From Cranoglanis bouderius (Eukaryota; Chordata; Actinopteri; Siluriformes; Cranoglanididae): a stretch of DNA of 64,000 nt. This document shows, one piece after another, positions 13,110 through 26,887 of this stretch. The DNA is taken from contig CM042551.1 of NCBI GenBank assembly GCA_023630585.1, forward strand, positions 3,430,001 to 3,494,000. The letters are read 5' to 3'. Numbering within the stretch: the first letter of the stretch is position 1; each line of letters begins with the position of its first letter. A model generated the notes under the pieces. The model did not search any database. It saw only the letters and a list, made by a program, of their open reading frames with translations, and was not told where the DNA came from. The translations under genes were made by a program, and so were the position numbers.

Positions 13110-13317
13110 TCTTTGTATGTCCGGGGACTCTGTTGAGGGTTCAAGCAGCGAGTTCACAGAAGGAGGCGGAGCATCAGTCGGGGGCGTGGTGCAAGGACCC
13201 GCTACAGTCAGGTGACCGGCTGTACGTCATGCCGTGGACGCCGTACCGGACGGACATTCTGTATGAATACGCATCGTGGGACGACTTCACCCAGAACCGC
13301 GCCACCACCACCTACAA
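13110..13317 (+). CDS. adgrl1: adgrl1 exon 1 in window: start of olfactomedin domain
   Basis: Reads FVCPGTLLRVQ then HQSGAWCKDPLQSGDRLYV, MPWTPYRTD, ending ATTTYK, the N-terminal strand set of a latrophilin olfactomedin domain. The acceptor CCCAG follows about 140 bases of CT-rich tract. The donor GTGAGC splits the final Lys codon (AA then G). The first two bases complete a codon begun in an upstream exon, so this is not the first exon of the gene. Confidence 0.95.
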
Positions 13318-13442
13318 GTGAGCACTCGAAAAGAACAGAAAAACAGTTTACTCACTTATCATAAGTCTTAAGGGCAGCTGAAAAGATAGACAGATAGGTA
13401 GACAGACAGACAGACAGGTAGATAGATAGGTAGGTAGGTAGG

Positions 13443-13474
<32 letters not shown>

Positions 13475-13511
13475 CTGTCATGCAGATAGACAGATAGATA
13501 GATAGGCTGAC

Positions 13512-13583
<72 letters not shown>

Positions 13584-13593
13584 GCTGACATGC

Positions 13594-13627
<34 letters not shown>

Positions 13628-13669
13628 GCTGTCATGCAGATAGATAGATAGATAGATAGATAGGCTGAC

Positions 13670-13749
<80 letters not shown>

Positions 13750-13767
13750 GCTGTCATGCAGATAGAC

Positions 13768-13802
<35 letters not shown>

Positions 13803-14095
13803 CAGATAGATAGATAGGCTGACATAGATAGATAGACAGATAGATAGATAGGCTGACATAGATAGACAGATAGATAGATAGGCTGTCATGCAGATAGATA
13901 GATAGATAGATAGGCTGACATAGATAGATAGATAGATAGATAGATTTATCTATTTACTTTATTTACTTTAACAGCTTATATTTCTATTTAATGTTGTGAA
14001 ACATCCGAGAAACGAGTTAGTTCCTGTTATTACTTATGTTACAGCTGCGATAACTGTAATTCCCTCACCAGCCTAGTTATTTTCTCTCTCTCTCA

Positions 14096-14140
<45 letters not shown>

Positions 14141-14148
14141 TCTCTCTG

Positions 14149-14202
<54 letters not shown>

Positions 14203-15419
14203 GAATGCAGCCTGTCATTTTACCGAGAAGTCAGGAAGCACAAACTCTTCTCTCCTTCCATAGATTTTAAATAAATGAATCATAAACAAAAAAGAATCAC
14301 CACATCAGCGATTACACACTTTATTTGTATAGTTAAAAAACAACAACACTTGTTTTAGTCTTAGAAGATCAGATAACGTATTAGAACGAGAAATATAGAA
14401 CATTACTATACTCATATTGTTTATGTTGCACCCGGAACTACTTTCCGAGCCGTGTGATTACACAACAATAATGTACACCTCCTGACCAATCAGATTCGAG
14501 AATTATACCATGCTGTGGTATAAACTCTATCTATTAATATTTATCTTAACATTTATGCAACACATTATTTTATAGAACGCTTTCATGATTTTTTCAGTCT
14601 AAGGTGTTTGAAAATGAAGTTGTAAATCTGTGTATTTAGTCCTTTTAGAGAAGGGACTACTTTTTCAGAGGGGAGAATGTTTTTCGTGTGTTTCCAGCAC
14701 CAGTTGCTCTGATGGCGTACGTACACGAGCAATTCAAGTGTAAAATAATCAGAACTATTACTACTATATACTGTAGCTCCGGTGTTGGATAAAACTTTAT
14801 AATAACAACTTTGCGTCCGGTTATTTATTGGTGTTACATATTTACTGTGTCTTACATTTATCTTATATTTTATCTCAGAGTTTTTATCCTGGTTACATAA
14901 AGATTACAATTTATTTGTCAGTTTCAGGGAAACGAGTGAAATCCCCGGCCGTGATAATCGCACACGCACACGTACAGTAGATAGAGATTAAGTGGAACGT
15001 GGTAAAAACGTTGGAGTATTTCATCAAGCGATGCTGACGATTACCCCCGTGTTAACAATTAAGAAGATTTTTAAAATGAAGCTAACGATGTGTGAACAGG
15101 ATATTCAGTTTTAAATTTTATATGCCGGTTTCTTAATCGGATAAATAATATTCTTTAAATAACCTTGCAGAAAATATATTCTTTAAATAATATATTATTT
15201 AAATAATGTGTTCCTGAATAATAATTATTATCTGACTGGTGGACTTTTGGACTCTAGACTATTTGATATCGTACTACGCCTCGGGTCATAACGTTTCCCG
15301 ATGTTAATTGAACTCCTGTAGAATACAAAGAACGCTCCTCATCCTCCAAACCACACCAGCACATATTAATTCTGATGGATTAATTTAATTAAGTGAATAC
15401 CCCAGTGTTTTTCATGTAG

Positions 15420-15460
<41 letters not shown>

Positions 15461-17823
15461 TTACTGACAGGAATACGTTTCCCTGCAATGAGAAAAAAGC
15501 AGAAAACCTACCAAATGAACTTACAATGGCAGTCTAAGGGCCAATAAATGTTGAAAAATGCGATTATATAACGTACATCCAAAAGTAGAACCTTCAGAGT
15601 GTAATAATAAAAGTGTTATGATGAAACATACCTGAGAGGAAGTCGTACTAAAATTGTTTTTATGCAGTTTCCAGCTTTCCAACACCGGAGCAATAGACTA
15701 AAAAGTAGTTCCGGTTACTTTACGCTTTCCCCCAAGGTTCTGCGGTCTATTTGCGATCACCGGTTATTTCGTCAGAAAAAAAATACTAGTCCTGCATCCG
15801 AAAGTCAACAGATTTACAACTTTATTTCAGTCCAAGTACATCTTGGACTGAAAAAAAAAAAAACTCATGAAAGCTTTCTATAGAATGATGTTTTTCATGA
15901 ATGTTTATTAATAAAAGTTCATAATCTGCCCTTAGACTTCCATTGTGAGTGAGTTTGGAGTAAAACTGGTGGAGTTTCCCTTTAACACACAATACTGGCT
16001 CTATACTAATACTAATATTAATACTATTACACTACTATACTAATACCAATATTAATACTACTATACTACTGTACTAATACTGATATCAATACTATTATAC
16101 TACTGTACTAATACTAATATTAATACTATTATACTACTGTACTAATACTAATATTAATACTATTACACTACTATACTAATACCAATATTAGTACTACTAT
16201 ACTACTGTACTAATACTGATATCAATACTATTATACTACTGTACTATTACTAATGTTAATACTACTACACCAAAGCTAATATAAATACTACTACACTGCT
16301 ATACTAATACTAATATTAATACTATTATAGAACTATACTGGTGCTAATATTAATACTTCTATGCAAACACTAATATTAATACTACTACACCAATGCTAAT
16401 ATTAATACTACTATACCACTATACTAATATTAATACCACTATACTGGTACTGATATTAATACTACTATACTACTGTACCAATACTAATATTAATACTATT
16501 ATACGACTATGCCAGTGCCAATATTAATACTTCTACACAAACACCAATATTAATACTACTTTACTAATATTGATATTAATACTACTGTACTAATACTAAT
16601 ATTGATACCACTATACTAGTACTAGTATTAATACTATTATACTGCTATATAAATACTAATATTAATACCACTATACCACTGTACTAATACTAATATTAAT
16701 ACTTCTATACTAGTACTAATTTCCTCCTCTAGATTCTGTATTATCACCACTGCTGCTTTCATATTTTGCATTATATGAGGAATTAAACACCCTGTGTCAT
16801 GCTTTTATAGGAAAATAATCTAAAATAAAATAAACAGAGTGGTGTGATGAAGCGGAGCTAATGTAACCACCCTGAAGTTGATTATTTTCTGATAACACTT
16901 TGCCTTGAAGTGTTTAATTTAACATCAACTTGCCAACCATTACCATTTTAATGAATTAAAGAATGACCCATCATACCTTTTATCCATTTATAGTTACATT
17001 TAATGTTCATGAAACAAGTTGGTTCATGGTTCCAAAGCATAAACTCATCTGCCCTGAAAATGTCAGGACATTAACGTTACAGCTTTACATCTGACACTGG
17101 AGACTCCTTCCATAAATGTTAAATTAACCATATCACATCTCCTTCACCATATCAGCCTTTTTTTTTTTTTTTTTAATCCATGTATCTGGAGCATCCACTG
17201 TACCAGTCCCTGTGAATGAGCTGTTACTATAGACACAAAAACCTGTGATTTGCAGCAGTTCAACAGAGCTGTGGTATAAATGTAATAATATTAATACTGT
17301 ATAGTAAGATATGGTGTGACCTTAGTATTATAATTTTGTTTTCCATTTATTCGTAACCTAAATAATACAAAATATTAATATTATGAAAGTGCTATTTAGT
17401 TTAACTACATTCTAGTTTATTATCATAATGGAAATTACCATTAATATCTATGAATTGTCATTTTTGAGCTGTAACCGGAGCGTAATTTCGGACGTCTGAT
17501 GTGATCTGTGCCTCCAGGCTGCCCAATCGAGTGGACGGTACGGGCTTCGTGGTGTACGACGGCGCTGTCTTCTACAACAAGGAGCGCACACGAAACATCG
17601 TCAAGTACGACCTGCGCACACGCATCAAAAGCGGCGAGGCCATCATCGCCAACGCCAACTACCACGACACCTCACCCTACCGCTGGGGAGGGAAGTCCGA
17701 CATCGACCTGGCCGTGGACGAGAACGGCCTGTGGGTCATCTACGCCACCGAGAGCAACAACGGCCGCCTGGTGGTCAGTCAGGTGAGGCACGAGAGTGTG
17801 TAGAGCTTTAAAGAGGAGTAGCG

Positions 17824-17871
<48 letters not shown>

Positions 17872-18796
17872 ACAACACCTCCATCAATACACAGAGTCTT
17901 ACACTGAAAAAAAACACTGTCTGCAGTACTTGACTTATTGTTGTAATGTTTTATTAAAATATCCATTATTGTCACATTAACTATTATTCTTGGAGAGCAG
18001 TTTAGAAATTATGACAGTACATGACGACAAAAAAAAAAACCCACAAAAAAATTAAATTAAACAAAGTAACACCAGCAAACACGATTAGCTCAACTTAATT
18101 GCTTACCCTTATCCTTTATTAACTTCCGAAATACTCTTTTTTTTTTTTTTTTAGGACAGAAGAGTCATTTAAAGCAGCTTGATTCATTAAATATCTACAC
18201 TCTGCTTTTTCTGTAAAATTACATTTTAATTCTATTTACTTGAAGGGTTTAGTATTCAAATGTCTGAGTTTATTTACAGCGTTTGGCCGACGGCCAACAG
18301 AAAAATGTGTCCAGTTAGTGATTGTCGGTAATTGTTCATTGTTTAATGTAATATCACGTCGTGGACACTAAACACGAAGAAAATCGATATGATACGCAAT
18401 TAAATTAAATATTTCAGAAACAACCAGCATTTTATTTGAATCCGTTTTCCTACATCGACCGACACAAAGGTGTTTCCGCCAAACGGTTTAGGAAATGCAT
18501 TTTTAAATATAACATATATAGATATGTAATCATGGAGTTTCAGTACCAGGATATTATCTGGGTGAAAAACACAATTCTAACAGTCCTTTAAATCAGACGT
18601 TGAGGTGGTAGGATGGCCGTGCTCGAGCTTATTTTATTCATCGCTTTCCAAAAATGTATTCTGAATACAAACAGACAGGCGCAACATGAAAATATCCAAA
18701 AGTCATGATCCTCAACACGGGTAAACAAGAGGAGAGCAGAAAACTACAGAGCCACGGATCACTGAAGTCATGACACAATTACAGTAGACACATGCA

Positions 18797-18844
<48 letters not shown>

Positions 18845-18973
18845 TGTATATACTGAAACCAATGTAACATGACAAGTAGACAACGAAACAAAGTCGACAC
18901 GGGTGGAAATAATGATCTGGGAGAGTGGTCAGGGTGGAGCTGGACTGCTCTTCCACACAGGAAGCATCTCTGA

Positions 18974-19015
<42 letters not shown>

Positions 19016-19136
19016 AATCCTGACAGTGTGAAAGCCGTTTCCTCTGCTGCTGACACACTGCTTTTCAGAAGTACAAGCTTTTCTGCTGCAAGTGAACGCG
19101 GCTCATGTCGTCATCCCGCAGGTGAACTGAGACTCA

Positions 19137-19191
<55 letters not shown>

Positions 19192-22100
19192 GCTGACAGG
19201 TGAACCCGTACACGCTCCGTTTCGAGGGCACGTGGGAGACGAGTTTCGACAAGCGGCTGGCGTCCAACGCCTTCATGGCGTGCGGCGTGCTGTACGCGGT
19301 GCGCTCCGTCTACCAGGACGACGACAGCGAGGCGGGCGGGGATCTGGTGCTGTACGCCTACAACACCAACCGCAACCAGGAGGAGCCCGTGCACATCATC
19401 TTCCCAAACCCGTACCAGTACATCTCGTCCATCGACTACAACCCCCGCGACAACCAGCTCTACGTGTGGAACAACTACAACGTGCTGCGCTACCCGCTGG
19501 AGTTCGGACCCCCCGACCCCACGACAGGTAGAGATACTATAAAGGACCAAGCTGAGAATCAGATCTGTAATACGTCAGGAATAAAACACTCCATGTTGGG
19601 CTGTTACAGGAAAATAACCAACAACAGGGAGGTGTCACGAGGTGGAGTTACTATTACCCCCCTGAAGCCGATTCATTTCCTACAACAGCACGTCCTGAAG
19701 TGTTTTACTCCTTTTATACCACAGCAGTTATTTATTTATTAAAGAACGGTACACCATACTTTTTATCCGCTTATCGTTACATTTAATGATGACCGTAAAC
19801 AGTTTACTTCCTGTTCTTGCAGGTTGTCATGTTACAGAGAAACAAAGCAAGCAACGCGTAAACTCCTCTATCCTGAAGAGGATGTAAAACGTAAAGTTAT
19901 ATCATAAACTCAGTGCTGACACTGGAGACTCCTTCCATAAATGTTAACTATACATCCCCACAACATTAAATATAACGATAAAGGGATATGTTGTTTATGT
20001 TGATGTTAATGCTGATGTTCTCAGGTGTGTAGGCACCTGTTGTAATCATTGTGTTCTTCTTCTTCTTCTTCTTCTTCTTCTTGTTCTTCTTCTGAGTCTA
20101 TGGCAGCCCACAGAATCATACATAGGAAAGTTATGAAATTTGGCACACAGATAGGGGACAGTCTGAAATGTTTTCATTGCAGATTTGGAGTCGCTATCTC
20201 AAACCCTCTAGCGCCACCATCAGCTCAAATTTGCACTCATGTTTATGCTAATAACTTTTGAACTGTAAGGGTTAGAAACAAAATTCCCGTTTCCTCTGAT
20301 TCCTTGGCTCGTGCCGAGTCGAATGATGTTTTCCATCATGAAAACTGTTCTGCCACTTAGAATTTTCTGAAAAACCCTTTTTTTTTTCGAACTCCTCCTA
20401 GACCGTTTCAGATCATCAGATCGGATCATCTTTAGCCCATGGCGACCAAAAGTTATCGAATTCAAGTTGATTAGTCAAACTGTTCTCGAATAACATGCAA
20501 ACGAATCAGACGACGAGCATGCCGAAATGGACGTTAGGCTATATCTGCTTAACGCTTTAGCGTATTCAGACCAAACTTGGTATATGTCATAGCCATCAAG
20601 ACTTGAGGGTGCCTGCACAGTTTCAGAACAGCGAGATCATGAGATATCTTCAGTCCATGCCTGGACTGGATTTTGTGTCGATAGGCCACACCAAACTGTC
20701 GGTCATGCTCTGATGCTCCTTACTTTGCATCTGCCGTGCTTGGCCCCGTAATTGCTGCTTGCAGCTATATTTGTATTTGTTCTCAAATTGCTGTAGTGTA
20801 AGAGGAATAAAATTGCTGGTATTGGAAAATAATCAAATAAATAAACAATTACTCCACTTCAGCTAGATGATTTAGATAACTATAATAGCATACGGCCATG
20901 TCTGGAAAGAATACTACTTTTTTTTTTTTTCCTTCATACACTTATTTATGCTATATAAATGCTTTGTCAATTCTGCAACTCAACCCTTTAAGCCCCTCAA
21001 CCCTTTAAAAGCTTCAACCTTAAAATATCCAATCCATCTTCCCTTGATCTGAGTGAAGAGCAACACTGATGGAAACGGCTCTTATTACTGTCAAGGCCAC
21101 AGTGACCAGAACATCATTGGTGTAATATAAATACGACTTAAAAACAAATAAATCTAAGAACTGAGCTGAATGCATAAATCTTCATGTTTCGGGTCATCTG
21201 GACTCAGAAAGCACACAGAAGGTTAATGTGGTTATGCTAATGATGCCTCTGTGAACTGGGTGGAACTGAGAGAAAGAGAGACGCAGGAGGAATAAGGAGG
21301 GATACACATGGACAAAGCGATCGAGAGAAAGTGTAAGACAGAGTAGAAGGGGAAAAAAAGTAAGCGTGTGGGTGGAAGAGGAGTAGTAAGTTTCTGTCTA
21401 CAACTTTGTATCTACAAGGCCACACAATTAACTATGTTTTAATCCTACTCATGCTTTTTTGGCCTGCTAAGTTAATTAAACATAATCAACCGCTAGGAGC
21501 TAATGCGCTAATATTAGATATCATCAGCATCACTATCATATGCGCAGTGGTTGCTATAGCAACAGTGCAGGTATGCGGAGTGGTGTGGATAGATACCTGT
21601 CAGCATGGAGATCGTGTTTTACATTAGAGCGACATCCACACACAGTAATTTCTGATCACAGGAAGAACAAAAATGATCCAATGAGTGACCATGAAAAAGA
21701 AATCTGACTGTAGCTTGGAAACACCTGGATATGTCAGATTTGTTGTTTTTTACGGTTTGACTCGATTCAGCTCAGTTTTGATCGGTTTGATTCACACTGC
21801 AAAAATAACATTTTAGCAAGTGAATATGTCAGGAATATAGTCAGATTTATCTCGTATTCACTAGACTCATTTCAAGCTTTAAATTTTTTTTGTTCTGCTG
21901 GCAGATAATTTTGCTTCTTTGTAGAAATAAATGCTTAAAATTAAAAATGCATCTACCAATAGAACAAGTGTATTTCAAGCTTGAAATGAGTTGAAATTGA
22001 AATGATTGAAATCTAGAAATGGGTTTAATAATGTTAAATTTGGTATGTTGTAATCTTATAATAGGAAATACTTAGATACATTGAACTATATTCCAGGTAC

Positions 22101-23288
22101 TTTTCACTCGCTAAGATGTCATTTTTTGGAGTGCAGTTCAATCAAGGTCACTTAAGTACAGCTCAATTCAGTGTGAGTGTGTGTGCGATTGTGTCCTGTG
22201 TCCCCCGCTTTGTGCCCCGAGTCCCGAGATAGGCTCCATGCTCCCCACGACCCTGTGTATGATAAGCGGTACAGAGGATGGATGGATGGATGGATGGATG
22301 GATGAATCCAGTCTAACTGTACTAAACATAACTGAACTGAACACAGTTGAACTAAACTGAAGTGAAGGGAACTGAATCAAATTAAACTCAGTTGATCTGA
22401 ATTTAACTGAGCTTAACTGAAATGAATTGAATCGTTACTAAACTTAACAACTGAACTGAATTAAATCAAATCGAACTGGAATAAACTGAATTGAGTCAAA
22501 CTGGAACGAACTTAACTGTACTGAAGTGCACTGAACTAAAATGAACTGACCTGAACCGAAACAAAATGAATCATATTGAACTTAATAGCTGAACTGAACT
22601 GAAATGAATAATACTGAACTGAACTGAACTGAACTGAAGCGAATCAAACTGGTGTGAACCTAACTGTACGGAATCGAACCGAACTAAACTGAACTAATCA
22701 TACAGAACATAACAGCTGAACTAATTGAACTGAACTAAATCAAAGCGAATCATAATGAACTTAGCTGAAATTATCTTAAATAAGATGAATTAATCTGTAG
22801 TGAACTGCACTGAATTGAACTGAACTGAAATGAATGGAAACTGAAAATACCGAACGTGACAACCGGACTGAAATAAACTAAATTAAACAGAACTGAATCG
22901 AGTCAAACTGTAATGCAGTGACCTGACCTGAACTGAATTATACTGAATTTAATCAAAGCAAATTAAATTAATGCACAGTGATTGTTGGCTCTGTGCTCAG
23001 GTTCATTATTTTTTTCATGCTGTCACACAATGGGGTCTTTGAAACACAAGTGCCGAGTCATTACTCAGTGCTGAGCTGAGAGACAGGCAGAGAGACAGGC
23101 AGAGAGACAGGCAGAGAGAGACAGACGGGTCGATCTTTCTGTCTGTAGTAGTTAACATTCCTCTGTTTGCTTTCAATACAGCATTGTCAAGCTTTAATTG
23201 TCGACAGTCACTAAAGGTTTTCTCTGATTACTGTGGAATATCTGATATCTGATATTCGATCAATTATTCATCCTCTTCTATTTTCACT

Positions 23289-23358
<70 letters not shown>

Positions 23359-23544
23359 CTTCCAGAGAGACAGGTTTAAAGCAGCGACGTGAATAAATTA
23401 GATCATGCAGCTGCTCATTTACTGTCTGAGCAATTTTTGGAGTCGTACTTGTGCGCGACATCAAATGCTTCTATTCCCCTTTGTTCTTTCTGTTGTTCAC
23501 CACCCACAGCCTTTCCTCTAAATCTCTCTCTTTGTCTTTCACTT

Positions 23545-23590
<46 letters not shown>

Positions 23591-26143
23591 GACCACTGGT
23601 CACCACTCAGATGTCCAGCACCACACCTTCCCGGTCGTTCTCGTCCACCTCCAGCCCGTCCACCATGCGGCCGCTACCCGCCACCTTTCACCCCATCGGC
23701 GCCATAAACAAAGCTCCCGAACTGCGTCCCATCACCGCTACAGTGCCCGTGACCCGTCGGCCCCCACGCCCACGTCCACGCCCACCCCAGGAGCCCGAGC
23801 TGCAGGAGGGGTGTGACCCGAGCGTAGCGCGAGGCGTCCAGTGGCCCAGCGCGCAGAGGAGCGAGACGGTGGAGCGGCCATGCCCTAAAGGATCCCTGGG
23901 TAAGAAAGTCAGGACCCAGGAATATGTGTTTATTTATTTGATTATTTCTTTAATTCTTTAGTCAAAGCTACCCTCGTGCTCTTCTGCATCCCACAATGCA
24001 TCACTTCAAACAACAGCTGCAACTATACAATCAAGTCAGTAGCTACTGCTTTTTTTTTTTTTTCTTTTTTTTTATACCAATAAGAAACAACTGACAGTGT
24101 AGACTGACTGGGTAAGAATGATTGGACTGTTGGAGTCACTCATTAACCATCACTCATCTTTTCTCTACTGCTTCAGCTTCCTTATTTGTTTTTGTAGCTT
24201 GCATGAGTTTCTACTGTGTTTTCAAACGTTACACAGTAAGGAAGAGAGACGCTCTACGCTCAGCTCTTCTGTTTTATGGTCTTTTAATATCGGCGTATTC
24301 CGAAGGTCAGGATTTGTCTCCGCTTCGTATGTCTCATGTACAAAAGCTGATTCATATCTTGAGTTTTACAGTCGCTGTGTTCCAAATAAGTGTTTTTACT
24401 TTGTGTAATGAGCTCATTTGCTGGTATTTATTGGGCTGTAAAACAGTGCGAGGCTGGTCTCAGGCTAGTTTGTGTCTTAATTGCTCTCCTCTCTCACACT
24501 CTCTCTCTCCCTCTCTCCCTCTCTCCCCTCCAACTGATTTTAGGCATCGCATCTTTCCAGTGTCTGTCCTCCCCGGTACAATGGAACCCACGAGGTCCTG
24601 ACCTCAGTAACTGCACCTCTCCCTGGGTCAACCAGGTGGCTCAAAAGGTCCGTCATCTCTCTTGTTTATTCTACCGCAGCGCTGTTGAATTCTGGATTCT
24701 GATTGGTCAGAAGGTGTGCATTACTTTCGTATAACAGCGCAGGTATTTCCGGCTGTAACATGAACGTTAATATTACTGCACTCGTTCAGACATGTTATTG
24801 TTTCTAAAGTCAGTCCCTCTGCGATTGCGGAAATTAACACGTCATGTGACGTCATCACAGCATCCAAAACAATTATGCACAATTGCAGTTTCGCCAATTC
24901 AAGTAGTTTCCCGCAAAAAAAAATTAAAAATCAATTGCATCGCAAATTTTTTAAAAAGCGGCATCAAAATTAAGCATTTTTGGCTGCAACAATCACAAAA
25001 AAACTCCACAAAATCGTGCACAGGACTGTATAGTAACAGCTTATGCACAGGGACTTGTACAGCGGACGCTCCACGTAATCTAAGACTAATAATAAACAGG
25101 TTTAAAAACAGGTTGTTGTTTAACAAAATCATTTTTATAATCCAGGTGTTGATGTGGGGAAATTTTTCGTTTGGAGGTTTATTTAATATATATGGAAGAA
25201 GTCTTGGTTGTAAGCGCTCTCGGTCTTGGTACCGCTTTCCATTACCTCTGAGAGACTGTTTATCGCAGCTATAACACAGGTGAGAACAGGAGCTACTTTG
25301 CCTCTTGGACGTTCCACATCATTAAATGTAACTATAAGCCGTTAAATAGCACAACATGTCGTTCATTAATAAATTAAACACTGAAATCGTTAGTGGTATA
25401 AGTGGAATAACGCACTCCAGTCCGTGCTGCTAAACCAAAAATAACGCACTTCTGGGAAGTAGGCGTGCATTATTTTCGAATAACAGCATGATCTGTTGTG
25501 TGCTATTCCTTACATAACAGCAGCACTGACAGTAGCGCAGATCCACGTCGCAGGTTTATATTAACGCACTCGTTCTAATAGGTTATCGTTTCTATAGTAA
25601 CAGCTCATTCACAGGGACTCCACATAAACTGATTAAAAACATGTGTAATCTTTGATATGATGAGGTTTTCTTTAAGGACTATAGGGACACTTATGTAACA
25701 TTTATGGAAGGAGTCTCCGGTGTCAAAGGTTAAGCTGTAACTAAGTTTTCCGACATCTTCAGGACCGAGGAGTTTATGCTTCTTTGCAGTTTCTCGGTAA
25801 CATGACAAGCTGCGATTTTTATTTATTTTTTTGTCTTATTAATTTCAAGCGTGAGAAAAAATAGAGGCTGGTGTTTTAGTTTATAGCTGCTATAACGTAA
25901 GGTCTCACTCACGTTATAGCAGCTATAAACTAAAACACTGTTTTGCGGATGTTCCACGACATCAAACGTAAGTACAAACAAATAAAAACAAAACATCTTG
26001 CTAGTTGTTAGTGTTGACGAATTTGTGCGGTGTAAGAGGAATAAAACACTCGGTAAGTCCGCTTCATCACACCACCACGGCGTTGAATATTTTTCCATAG
26101 CAGCACATCATAGGCGTATTATTTCTCTACATATTTACATATT

Positions 26144-26202
<59 letters not shown>

Positions 26203-26404
26203 GTATTTTCAATTATGTATCAAATCTCATCAGCCATAAACACAGCTAGCTAAAGTTTTAGAGAATATTAGCTAGCTAGCTGACTTTTAGATACAAATTA
26301 ACAACATAACAGCATTGAAACTAAAAAAAAAAATGAGTACAATAATAAATGAAATCTTGTTCAAATCATTTGAGTGAAAGTTAGAACAACACTGGTGTGT
26401 ATTT

Positions 26405-26447
<43 letters not shown>

Positions 26448-26672
26448 AAGAGCGGCGAGAACGCGGCGAACATTGCCAGTGAGTTGGTGAACCACACGCG
26501 GAGTCGGATCCACGCCGGAGACGTCAGTTCTTCTGTCCGTCTCATCGAGCAGCTGCTGGACATCCTGGACGCTCAGCTTCAGCCTCTGAGACCCGGAAAC
26601 AAAGAGTCGGCCACCCGCAACTACAACAAGGTTCTACACGCACGCACGCACACACACACATACACACACACA

Positions 26673-26703
<31 letters not shown>

Positions 26704-26831
26704 GCACGCACACACACACATACACGCATGCACACAGAGCCAGGAAATACCAAACATTCCACTTGTAAATCTATCAAAATGAAATACAACATATTCCAAC
26801 TAACAACTATACAAATATAACGTAACGTATA

Positions 26832-26887
<56 letters not shown>

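Larger units (their letters stand above)
13318..17517 (+). other. adgrl1 intron 1
   Basis: GTGAGC to CCAG. It holds the GATA array (13386-13945), (CA)n at 14096-14139, (CT)n at 14156-14200, a degenerate dispersed-repeat copy (about 13970-14525), (GT)n at 15422-15459, the 34-bp minisatellite (16001-16725) and another dispersed-repeat copy (about 16975-17290). Confidence 0.9.
19528..23590 (+). other. adgrl1 intron 3
   Basis: GTAGAG to TCAG. Contents: dispersed repeat copy with the GGAGACTCCTTCCAT anchor (about 19570-19990), (TTC)n at 20055-20092, an unclassified dispersed repeat (20093-20775), a SINE tail (22172-22305), the CTGAA array (22310-22965) and (CT)n at 23289-23346 and 23550-23588. 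Confidence 0.9.

Noticed and set aside
12400..13215. Long open frames encoding Leu-Ser repeats (and Arg-Glu on the other strand)
   Set aside because: Produced by (CT)n microsatellites. Only the last 208 bases of one frame are a real exon.
13348..13889. Minus-strand frames of repeated SIYLSIYL
   Set aside because: Translation of the GATA array.
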